This document shows positions 8,117-14,029 of a stretch of 24,018 nt of DNA, piece after piece. A model generated the notes under the pieces. The model saw nothing but the letters and a program-made list of their open reading frames with translations. It had not been told where the DNA came from and did no database searches. Origin of the DNA: JBAZCI01 sp041671025. GTDB lineage: Bacteria > Patescibacteriota > Patescibacteriia > UBA10025. The stretch is from positions 1 to 24,018 of the forward strand of contig JBAZCI010000021.1 of the NCBI GenBank assembly GCA_041671025.1, given 5' to 3'. Every line of letters starts with the position of its first letter. The stretch's first letter is position 1. The position numbers and the translations under genes are program-made.

Positions 8117-8145
8117 AGCTTACCAAATAAGCTATTTTCTGTCAA
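8117..8145 (-). promoter_or_regulatory. Promoter for the membrane-protein gene
   Basis: Reverse strand: perfect -35 TTGACA (8140-8145) whose first two T are the end of the preceding terminator U-tract, 17-bp spacer, then TGGTAAGCT, an extended -10 with a weak hexamer (8117-8122). Leader of about 60 nt up to the ATG at 8044-8046. Confidence 0.6.
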
Positions 8146-8170
8146 AAAAAACTTCGTCGTTTGACGAAGC
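8144..8170 (-). terminator. Intrinsic terminator after the 58-aa gene
   Basis: Reverse strand: CTTCGTC / GACGAAG 7-bp stem, 4-nt loop, then eight U. Begins directly after the stop codon of the small gene. Confidence 0.9.
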
Positions 8171-8347
8171 TTAGTCTGGTGAATGCCACGGTTGGGAGTG
8201 CTTTTCTCCCTTAACGGTATAGTGTATACCGCTCTCAAGGCACTCGATATCGACGGGCGATTCGTCAAAGAGCTGTAATGGCTCCGCATTATTTACCGAG
8301 ACGCCAAACTTGCCATCTCTTAAAACAACTTCAAACCGTTCCGACAT
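8171..8347 (-). CDS. Small uncharacterised protein, 58 aa
   Basis: Not recognised. ATG at 8345-8347, TAA at 8171-8173. Starts MSERFEVVLRDGKFGVSVNN and ends HYTVKGEKHSQPWHSPD. The evidence for a gene is contextual and strong: a consensus SD (AAAAGGAG, seven bases from the ATG), a good promoter 49 bases upstream and a terminator at the stop codon. The product is soluble, acidic in the middle, with alternating polar and hydrophobic residues that suggest a small beta-rich domain. It contains one Cys and one Trp. Function unknown; it stands alone between dut and the membrane-protein gene. Confidence 0.8.
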   Translation of the reverse strand: MSERFEVVLRDGKFGVSVNNAEPLQLFDESPVDIECLESGIHYTVKGEKHSQPWHSPD

Positions 8348-8395
8348 GTGATCGCTCCTTTTGTGTTTTTAATGTCTTGTATGTTTCTTAAATTA

Positions 8396-8424
8396 AGCAT
8401 AGATACTGAAAGTACTTCTGTCAA
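8396..8424 (-). promoter_or_regulatory. Promoter for the 58-aa gene
   Basis: Reverse strand: -35 TTGACA (8419-8424, 6/6), 17-bp spacer, -10 TATGCT (8396-8401, 4/6 including the TA..T bases). Predicted leader about 40 nt with the SD near its end. Confidence 0.75.
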
Positions 8425-8426
8425 AC

Positions 8427-8468
8427 AAAAAATGTACCACAATCTAACCCACCTCCAGAAGGGGTACA
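8427..8468 (-). terminator. Probable terminator after dut
   Basis: Reverse strand: TGTACC (8463-8468) pairs with GGTACA (8433-8438) across a 24-nt interior that can itself fold, followed by six U (8427-8432). The long loop makes it weaker than the other terminators here. It would close the secE-to-dut operon about 40 bases after the dut stop; between stop and hairpin are two imperfect copies of AATTAACT. Confidence 0.5.
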
Positions 8469-8508
8469 CTCATTAATGCAATTAACTGAATTAACTAATA
8501 AACTTTTA

Positions 8509-8928
8509 CTATTTCCCCGTACTTCCCCACCCGCCCGTTCCGCGCTCGGTATCGGACAAAGCTTCAGCTTCCTGTATTTCAACATGTTCTACGCGTTGGA
8601 TGACCATCTGGGCAATACGATCGCCCTTCTTGATGTCCACCGGCTCGCCTGACGCATTATAGAGCACTACGCCGTATTCTCCGCGGTATCCCGCGTCTAT
8701 GACACCCCCAAGGGTTGTTAAGCCCTTCTTGGCGAGTCCTGAGCGATCCCAGACATGACATACATATCCTTCATCAAATTCAGCCGAAAATCCGAGCTTA
8801 AACTGGTGTCGTTCGCCCGGCTTCAGGACGACATCTTCGCACGAGTATACGTCAAACGCCGCGTCCATCGGCTTGCTGTATGCCGGAAGCCGAACGTCGG
8901 GATGTAATTTTTTTACCTTGAACATCAT
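8509..8928 (-). CDS. dut: dUTP diphosphatase (trimeric dUTPase)
   Basis: Hydrolyses dUTP to dUMP and pyrophosphate, keeping uracil out of DNA and supplying ThyA. 139 residues, normal for the homotrimer. All five motifs are visible: DAAFDVYS (22-29), DRSGLA (61-66), GGVIDAGYRGEYGVVLYN (74-91, with Asp78), GDRIAQMVI, and the C-terminal glycine-rich arm RGTGGWGSTGK (129-139). The usual Phe of the arm (GGFGSTG) is Trp here, a conservative stacking change over the uracil. Start overlaps the upstream kinase stop (ATGA), so the two are coupled. Last gene of the run starting at secE. Confidence 0.96.
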   Translation of the reverse strand: MMFKVKKLHPDVRLPAYSKPMDAAFDVYSCEDVVLKPGERHQFKLGFSAEFDEGYVCHVWDRSGLAKKGLTTLGGVIDAGYRGEYGVVLYNASGEPVDIKKGDRIAQMVIQRVEHVEIQEAEALSDTERGTGGWGSTGK

Positions 8929-9470
8929 CGCTGTAAGTTGGTAATATATTCGTCAACTTTTTTATACAGTTCATCAATAGTACCGTTATTGTCAATGAGG
9001 ACAGCGGCCTTTTTCATTACGTCAGGGATGCTACGCTCAGTTTCAAGATTCTGATGTGCCTCAAATTGCTCTTTGCTCAATAGTTTCTCTCCGCTGTTTT
9101 CGCCGCGCTTGATGATGCGCTCATACCTTTTTTCAAATGTCGTATCAAGCGCCCACAGCGAAAAGTCCGGCCGTTTCGACAGGGCCTCAATTTCATCAAG
9201 GAACCGTACGCCGTCTAGGACGTATAACGGGTGAGATGTTTTTTCAATATCTTTTAGCAACGTTTGTTCGAGTACGTCAACACCGAATTCTGAACGGACA
9301 AAAACGCCGAGATGTGAGAGATGCTCGCGCGTAGGTTTGACATAGAGACGTGCGGCAATATCTCGCAACGGGTCGGAAAATCTGATTTGTTTCGCTTTAT
9401 ATCTATCAACCAAATACTTCGCAACAGTCCCTTTGCCTGCTGCGGGAAGTCCGGTTAATCCAATTATCAT
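8925..9470 (-). CDS. P-loop (deoxy)nucleoside monophosphate / dephospho-CoA kinase-like protein
   Basis: 181 residues. N-terminal Walker A GLPAAGKGT (residues 7-15), then RFSDPLRDIAARLYVKPTREHLSHLG and a later YVLDGVRFLDEIEAL that matches the DG(V/I)R region of dephospho-CoA-kinase-like AAA_18 proteins, and a R-rich lid with TFEKRYERIIKRGE. The fold is NMP-kinase-like; the true substrate cannot be read from sequence. Context, between dCMP deaminase (20-base gap) and dut (4-base overlap), suggests a deoxynucleotide such as dCMP or dUMP rather than dephospho-CoA, but that is inference. Could be annotated coaE-like in automatic pipelines. Confidence 0.8.
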   Translation of the reverse strand: MIIGLTGLPAAGKGTVAKYLVDRYKAKQIRFSDPLRDIAARLYVKPTREHLSHLGVFVRSEFGVDVLEQTLLKDIEKTSHPLYVLDGVRFLDEIEALSKRPDFSLWALDTTFEKRYERIIKRGENSGEKLLSKEQFEAHQNLETERSIPDVMKKAAVLIDNNGTIDELYKKVDEYITNLQR

Positions 9471-9490
9471 AATGATTCGGTCGACGCGGA

Positions 9491-9988
9491 CTATTTCTTT
9501 TCCAGCTTCATGTCGTGCTCCGGATCATACTGACGGTACTTCACGCCCGCACTGTCAAACAGACGCCGTGAAGCAACCCAAACCTCCTGGTCATGATATT
9601 TATCACTGGCATACACGACTTCAGTAATCCCGTTCTGAATAATCGTTTTTGCGCACTCATTACACGGAAACAAAGTAGTGTATATCGTGCACCCGGTCGT
9701 CTTTGCATTGGAATTGTAAATAGCATTCTCCTCGGCGTGAACAACATACGCATACTTGGTATCGAGAAATCCGCCTTCGCGTCCCCAGGGAAGCTCCTCG
9801 TCTTGAATGCCTCGCGGAAATCCGTTGTACCCCAAACCGACGACGATCTTATGCTCGTCGACGATTATGGACCCGGCCTGGGTGCTGGGATCTTTTGACC
9901 GCTCGGCAATCAAATGCGCCATGAGCATAAAGCATTCATCCCATGAGAGATATTCAGCTCTTTTATGCTCTGTGGCGTTTGGCGTCAT
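9491..9988 (-). CDS. dCMP deaminase (ComEB/Dcd1-type zinc deaminase)
   Basis: Deaminates dCMP to dUMP, the ThyA substrate. 165 residues. Zinc and catalytic motif HAEENAI (His84, Glu86) followed by PCNEC (Cys109, Cys112), with the family insert between RG and the HAE motif. WDECFMLMAHLIAERSKDPSTQAGSI at the N-terminus and GLGYNGFPRGIQD are characteristic of deoxycytidylate deaminase, distinguishing it from cytidine deaminase and tRNA adenosine deaminase. The start overlaps the rplA stop by four bases (ATGA), so a nucleotide enzyme is translationally coupled to ribosomal protein L1. In many bacteria allosterically controlled by dCTP/dTTP; not testable here. Confidence 0.93.
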   Translation of the reverse strand: MTPNATEHKRAEYLSWDECFMLMAHLIAERSKDPSTQAGSIIVDEHKIVVGLGYNGFPRGIQDEELPWGREGGFLDTKYAYVVHAEENAIYNSNAKTTGCTIYTTLFPCNECAKTIIQNGITEVVYASDKYHDQEVWVASRRLFDSAGVKYRQYDPEHDMKLEKK

Positions 9989-10668
9989 ACAGTAAGCAGG
10001 ATAGCCGGCCCCATTGAAGAGGTCAACGTGGCGGTCAAAATATATGCGCCTTTTGCTCCCTGCGGTTTTGCCCGCTGGATCGCCTCCAGGAATGTATTCA
10101 GATTTTCTTCCAATTGCTTCGTTTCAAATGAAACGCGTCCGACAAGCTGATGAATATTGCCGGTATCATCATTGCGGAACGATACCTTGCCGCCCTGGAC
10201 ATCCTTGACCGCCTTTGCAACATCCGGAGTAACCGTTTCATTCTTCGGGTTTGGCATCAAGCCTTTCGGGCCAAGCACTTTCGCAATCTGTCCCAAGTGG
10301 CGCATCATTGACGGGTGCGCGATGGCGACTTCAAAATCAGCGGCGTTTTTTAGCTTAATCTCTTTAATCAGCTCCAGCCCACCAACCATATCAGCACCGG
10401 CTTTCTTAGCGGCTTCAGCGTCCTTACCTTCGGCAAAGACGGCGACTTTCTTTTTCTTACCCGTACCGTGCGGTAATGAGACGGAACCGCGGACAATTTG
10501 GTCAGCCTTTTTAGAATCAATACCGAGCCGAAGATGAATTTCAACGCCTGCGTCAAACTTAACCGTTGATGTCTCGCGGGCAAGCGCCACGGCTTCCACA
10601 ACAGTGTACTTCTTAGTCGCGTCTACTTTTTTTTGCGCTTCTGTAAAGCGCTTCGAACGTGTTGACAT
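9985..10668 (-). CDS. rplA: Ribosomal protein L1
   Basis: L1 stalk protein of the 50S subunit and, in many bacteria, translational repressor of its own operon. 227 residues from the ATG at 10666-10668, preceded by AAAGGA at good spacing; an upstream in-frame ATG at 10836 would run through the preceding gene and is rejected. Recognisable stretches: FDAGVEIHLRLGIDSKKADQ, RGSVSLPHGTGK, MPNPKNETVTPDV, KVSFRNDDTGNIHQLVGRVSF. Preceded by a GC-rich 64-base spacer that could be the L1 operator. Overlaps the dCMP deaminase gene downstream. Confidence 0.97.
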   Translation of the reverse strand: MSTRSKRFTEAQKKVDATKKYTVVEAVALARETSTVKFDAGVEIHLRLGIDSKKADQIVRGSVSLPHGTGKKKKVAVFAEGKDAEAAKKAGADMVGGLELIKEIKLKNAADFEVAIAHPSMMRHLGQIAKVLGPKGLMPNPKNETVTPDVAKAVKDVQGGKVSFRNDDTGNIHQLVGRVSFETKQLEENLNTFLEAIQRAKPQGAKGAYILTATLTSSMGPAILLTV

Positions 10669-10732
10669 ATGTTTTCCTTTCGTGGTGCGAACCCCCACCC
10701 GTGCAGGGCGAGGTCCCACAATAGTTAATAAG
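10669..10732 (-). promoter_or_regulatory. rplA leader, possible L1 autoregulatory structure
   Basis: The 64-base spacer before rplA is GC-rich on the minus strand and contains GGTGGGGG and CGCACCACG, able to form a short stem (GGTG with CACC) just before the SD, plus a GGG/CCC hairpin upstream. This is where an L1-binding operator would be expected if rplA is separated from rplK. I cannot match it to the L1 motif precisely. Confidence 0.3.
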
Positions 10733-11707
10733 TTATATTGATGAATGGGGAGGCACGTCGTCGTGCTTCTTTTCCTTCGCTTCTTTGCGGACAACAAACC
10801 AGTGGTACCAGAATAGCGGAATGCCGAGCAGGACAAATGGAATGGAGGTCGCCGCCTGGCGCTGACGATTATTTATCGTACGGGAGTTCTGTTCCTGCCA
10901 GGTCATATATTCATCATCCCATCGCTCAGCAAGCGCAATCGTTTCCTGGTCAATGCCGCACTTTTCACCGCAAGATACGAGACTCGCAACTGCAGTGTCT
11001 CCGGAGAAGTCTACAGGGGTTGAAACTTTTGATGCGAGCTCATCCGCCTCACCTGCGCTTGGGAATACCCAGGTTTTGAGCACAATATTAATCAAGAAGC
11101 CGCCGGCGATAACAATCATAAGCAGTGAAGCGAGAGAAACAAAGTAGAAATATGTGGGACGGATCGCCGTTTTCTCTTCGTCCCCGGCCACCTTGGCATC
11201 TTTTTGCACAATACGAAAATGGATCAGGAAAAAAGGTAATGCAACAATGAGGAATGATAGCGCTGTTACGGCGTCGCGCGCATTTCGAGATCCGGGATTT
11301 GCATTTGCCTCAAGCCAACTTTGAAATGATGTTTTCCAATCCTGGATACTGGTCCGCTGGCTGTCCGTCAACGTACATCCGTCCGTACAGGTCAAGCCTT
11401 GCGTTATCGGAAGTGCGGCCTTATCGGGACTCGACGTCTCAACAAAATACAATGACGAAGGCGGTCCGAGCACCGAATCATACCCGTTGTTTGCGTCTTC
11501 GAACACCCACGCTTTTAATCCAAGGTTGACCAGAACGACAAGCGAACCGACAACGATCGCCAACGTAACCAACGATGTGAGATAAAAATACAAACTGCGG
11601 ATGATTGATCCTTTTTTCATAGAATTTTTTCCTTCAATAATTGCGGCGATCGCGAAAACGATAATCGCCAAGATAATAAATGGACTGAGAAAAGAAAGTG
11701 CCATCAT
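10733..11707 (-). CDS. DUF5671-like membrane protein, internally duplicated
   Basis: 324 residues, no known function. A hydrophobic N-terminus (residues 4-24) is followed by two copies of the same module. Module 1 begins IRSLYFYLTSLVTLAIVVGS and continues to GLKAWVF; module 2 begins IRPTYFYFVSLASLLMIVIA and continues to VLKTWVF. Each then has a polar loop with a CxxxC-type pair (TCTDGCTL; SCGEKCG), an Asn/Arg-rich turn, and a second helix pair ending in FxxHFRIVQKDAK or WYHWFVVRKEAK. The pattern fits my recollection of DUF5671. About five membrane segments. Located between rplK and rplA, 23 bases after rplK, without an obvious SD. Confidence 0.75.
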   Translation of the reverse strand: MMALSFLSPFIILAIIVFAIAAIIEGKNSMKKGSIIRSLYFYLTSLVTLAIVVGSLVVLVNLGLKAWVFEDANNGYDSVLGPPSSLYFVETSSPDKAALPITQGLTCTDGCTLTDSQRTSIQDWKTSFQSWLEANANPGSRNARDAVTALSFLIVALPFFLIHFRIVQKDAKVAGDEEKTAIRPTYFYFVSLASLLMIVIAGGFLINIVLKTWVFPSAGEADELASKVSTPVDFSGDTAVASLVSCGEKCGIDQETIALAERWDDEYMTWQEQNSRTINNRQRQAATSIPFVLLGIPLFWYHWFVVRKEAKEKKHDDVPPHSSI

Positions 11708-11730
11708 AGGAACGTAAGGATTGGCGGATA

Positions 11731-12159
11731 TTAGCCTTCTACCGTTATCCCCATATTCCGCGCAGTACCCTCGATGGTGTGCATCGCGCCTTCAAGATCC
11801 TTTGCGTTCAGGTCAGCCATCTTGGCCTTTGCAATTTCTTCAATCTGTTTGCGAGTCACCTTGCCTACCTTCGATGTCAGTGCGTTGCCCGAACCCTTTT
11901 CGATACCTGCAGCTTTTTTGAGCAGGACGGAAGCGGGAGGAGTTTTGGTGATAAACGTAAACGTACGATCCTCGAAGATCGTCATTTCAATCGGAATGAT
12001 ATCTGATCCTTTGTCCTTGGTCGCCGCGTTAAATTTCGTGCAAAAATCCTGTATATTAATGCCGTGCTGTCCCAACGCAGGACCGACGGGCGGGGCCGGA
12101 GTGGCCTTACCCGCGACGATTTGAAGCTTAACGAGTGCTTTTACTTTTTTGCCTGCCAT
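11731..12159 (-). CDS. rplK: Ribosomal protein L11
   Basis: Binds the GTPase-associated region of 23S rRNA on the 50S subunit. 142 residues, standard length. KLQIVAGKATPAPPVGPALGQHGINI is the invariant N-terminal proline-rich signature; TFITKTPPASVLLKKAAG and the C-terminal GTARNMGITVEG are also canonical. Lies nine bases after the PEP-synthase-like gene rather than directly after nusG, and is followed by the DUF5671-like gene rather than rplA. Confidence 0.98.
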   Translation of the reverse strand: MAGKKVKALVKLQIVAGKATPAPPVGPALGQHGINIQDFCTKFNAATKDKGSDIIPIEMTIFEDRTFTFITKTPPASVLLKKAAGIEKGSGNALTSKVGKVTRKQIEEIAKAKMADLNAKDLEGAMHTIEGTARNMGITVEG

Positions 12160-12168
12160 AGTGATGTG

Positions 12169-13143
12169 TTAAAAAGTGAATGAATAGGTAGTATATTTCT
12201 GTCGATACGGGAGAGTTTCGATACCCGCCTCCCGGATCAAGATCGCCGGATGCGTGAGCATACCGTACTTGATATAGACACGCTTGGTATACTTCGGAAT
12301 TTTTTTCAGGAGAGTGAAAAAGTGCTCGGCGCTGAATTTATCCGCAGGAACGTTGACGAGAAGCGGCGTCTTTTTGTCCCATGCGGCAAAATCCGTGTGA
12401 TGATTGAGTTCGAATACCTCGCCGGTTACCGTCCGTTCAGTCAGATCAATCCGATCCGTCTTGATCTCGCGAACTTCCAATTGAAGCGGCGGAACGATTT
12501 GAATTTCCAGCAGACAGTGCGGAAGATGCAGAGGAAATACTTTTTTACTGAGCTTCCAAAATATCTTCGCCAGTCGCTGTGCCTGCGGTTTCGTCAACGG
12601 GAGCGCAGCGCTGGGACGAAACTGCTTTTTCTTGGCATCCCAGGAGCTCAATACTTTGCGCGGCTCCTGGTACGCTTCAAAACGAATGCCTTTCGTCGTA
12701 ATATGTATCCGATCGCTCGGAGAAACAGCACTCGTCATCCATGTCCCGGGAACGATCTCCGCATAGAGCGACTGTCTTGACTGTACGTACAGCGTCGACA
12801 TGTAGATCGGCTTGATGCTCGGAACGATGAGAAATGTCCCTTTTCGAAACAGGGATGACGATTCCTGCAGGTACGCATATACCTGTCGGTATGTTTTTGC
12901 GCCCCAGAAGCGGGGCTGGTAAAGTACAGTTGTATGTGGACTGAACCGAACGGCGATCAGATCCTTGCCTGCCCTGAACCCCGCTTCGTTCATCTGTTCG
13001 GCAAATGCCTTAAACGGTGGAAGTGTATTCAGGTACAGTACCGGCATTGTGTACAGTCCCGCTGCCTGCAAATACTTGAGCGATGCTGCCTTGAATCCGA
13101 GCTCGCGAATTGCTTTTTGAGAAAGCGGGAGACGCGAAGGCAT
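12169..13143 (-). CDS. Compact PEP-synthase/PPDK-like protein, divergent
   Basis: 324 residues; not a standard annotated enzyme. Residues 15-30 (LGFKAASLKYLQAAGL) resemble the LGGKAANLxxLxxAG start of the PEP synthase/PPDK ATP-grasp domain; VRFS (65-68) matches the VRSS element; LPHCLLEIQI near 210 sits where PQDIEWA-type sequence occurs. The C-terminus YGMLTHPAILIREAGI aligns with the mobile-domain motif GGxTSHAAIxxRE, with His298 in the phosphohistidine position. That would be ATP-grasp plus a remnant of the swivelling domain, without the PEP/pyruvate TIM barrel, in under 330 residues (PEP synthase is about 790). Placed between nusG (8-base gap) and rplK (9-base gap). Similarity is motif-level only. 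Confidence 0.6.
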   Translation of the reverse strand: MPSRLPLSQKAIRELGFKAASLKYLQAAGLYTMPVLYLNTLPPFKAFAEQMNEAGFRAGKDLIAVRFSPHTTVLYQPRFWGAKTYRQVYAYLQESSSLFRKGTFLIVPSIKPIYMSTLYVQSRQSLYAEIVPGTWMTSAVSPSDRIHITTKGIRFEAYQEPRKVLSSWDAKKKQFRPSAALPLTKPQAQRLAKIFWKLSKKVFPLHLPHCLLEIQIVPPLQLEVREIKTDRIDLTERTVTGEVFELNHHTDFAAWDKKTPLLVNVPADKFSAEHFFTLLKKIPKYTKRVYIKYGMLTHPAILIREAGIETLPYRQKYTTYSFTF

Positions 13144-13151
13144 ACAGATCG

Positions 13152-13697
13152 TTAAATCTTTTTGACTTGTAAAAAGTCCAGTTCAACAGGCGTCTCACGT
13201 CCGAACATTGAGACGAGCACCTTGACCTTGCCGCGCGCTTCATCAACTTCAGAAACCTTGCCCTCGTATTCTTTGAACGGACCGTCGGTGATCTTCACTG
13301 CGGTACCGACGGTAACATCAATTCGGTACTTCGGTTCGGTAATACCCATGCGCCGTTGGATTTCAACAACTTCATCGTCAGAAATAGGCGTCGGCGTCGT
13401 GCCCGAACCCACAAAACCGGTGACATTTGGCGTATTGCGGACGACATACCAGGAATCATCGGTGACAACCATTTCAACAAGGACGTACCCCGGAAAAATC
13501 TTTTCGGTGACAATGCGGCGTTTGCCGTTTTTGATGCGTATTTTGTTCTCGGTCGGAATCAGGACGCTGTAAATTTTATCCTGCATATCCATAGACTCGA
13601 TACGCTGGCGAAGGTTACGCGAAACGTTTTCCTCATACCCCGAGTACGTATGCAGCACGTACCATTTTCGTCCCTGTTTAAGTGTCTGTTTAGGCAT
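13152..13697 (-). CDS. nusG: Transcription termination/antitermination factor NusG
   Basis: RNA polymerase-associated factor that suppresses pausing and couples to Rho or the ribosome. 181 residues. NGN domain from KWYVLHTYSGYEENVSRNL through IFPGYVLVEMVVTDDSWYVVRNTPNVTGFVG; C-terminal KOW domain from VGTAVKITDGPFKEYEGKVSEVD to VSMFGRETPVELDFLQVKKI. All conserved elements intact. Follows secE by 17 bases. Confidence 0.98.
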   Translation of the reverse strand: MPKQTLKQGRKWYVLHTYSGYEENVSRNLRQRIESMDMQDKIYSVLIPTENKIRIKNGKRRIVTEKIFPGYVLVEMVVTDDSWYVVRNTPNVTGFVGSGTTPTPISDDEVVEIQRRMGITEPKYRIDVTVGTAVKITDGPFKEYEGKVSEVDEARGKVKVLVSMFGRETPVELDFLQVKKI

Positions 13698-13714
13698 ACA
13701 ATAAACTGCTCCTG

Positions 13715-13906
13715 TTAGATGTTAAGAAAGAAACGCTCAAAACCGATGGTGAAGACGTAGTCGGCAATACCCAAAAATACGGCTACACCGACTGAAACGC
13801 CGATAACCAGGAATGTATGACGCACCGTTTCCTGCCGTGACGGCCAAATGACCTTGCGAAGTTCGTCGCGGGACTCTTTGATATAGGCAATAAGTTTGCG
13901 AAACAT
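13715..13906 (-). CDS. secE: Preprotein translocase subunit SecE
   Basis: Single-helix SecE that clamps SecY in the translocon. 63 residues, the short bacterial form with one membrane span. The amphipathic element YIKESRDELRKVIWPSRQET (residues 8-27) is the family signature, followed by a transmembrane helix (about 31-55) and GFERFFLNI. No good SD precedes the ATG at 13904-13906. No tRNA-Trp gene is found upstream, unlike in many bacteria. Confidence 0.96.
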   Translation of the reverse strand: MFRKLIAYIKESRDELRKVIWPSRQETVRHTFLVIGVSVGVAVFLGIADYVFTIGFERFFLNI

Positions 13907-13932
13907 AGAAAAAAGGTTATTTTTTTGGTCCT

Positions 13933-13951
13933 AAAAACCCCCCAGTGGGGG
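13933..13951 (-). terminator. Intrinsic terminator hairpin between gyrB and secE
   Basis: Reverse strand: CCCCC, three-base loop, GGGGGG, then five U. The only terminator I find after gyrB, and it lies downstream of the predicted secE promoter, so it would also form the extreme 5' end of the secE mRNA. Confidence 0.8.
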
Positions 13952-13959
13952 CAGTTCCC

Positions 13960-13988
13960 ACATTACCACAGCCTGCCTTTCCCGTCAA
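13960..13988 (-). promoter_or_regulatory. Promoter for the secE-to-dut operon
   Basis: Reverse strand: -35 TTGACG (13983-13988, 5/6), 17-bp spacer, TGGTAATGT, an extended -10 with hexamer TAATGT (13960-13965). Predicted start around 13953, directly at the foot of the terminator hairpin. Confidence 0.6.
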
Positions 13989-14029
13989 CCGGGCACATTT
14001 CTTCAGAAAAACGCGCCTGCCGGGACAGT

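Noticed and set aside
8117..8133. AGCTTA/TAAGCT hairpin as a plus-strand terminator
   Set aside because: No plus-strand gene ends here; one arm is better explained as the -10 of the membrane-protein promoter.
10669..10836. Longer N-terminus for rplA
   Set aside because: It would overlap the upstream membrane-protein gene by about 100 bases; the SD and L1 family start are at 10668.
13907..14029. tRNA-Trp gene expected before secE
   Set aside because: No cloverleaf or T-loop consensus seen; the space holds only a promoter and a hairpin.
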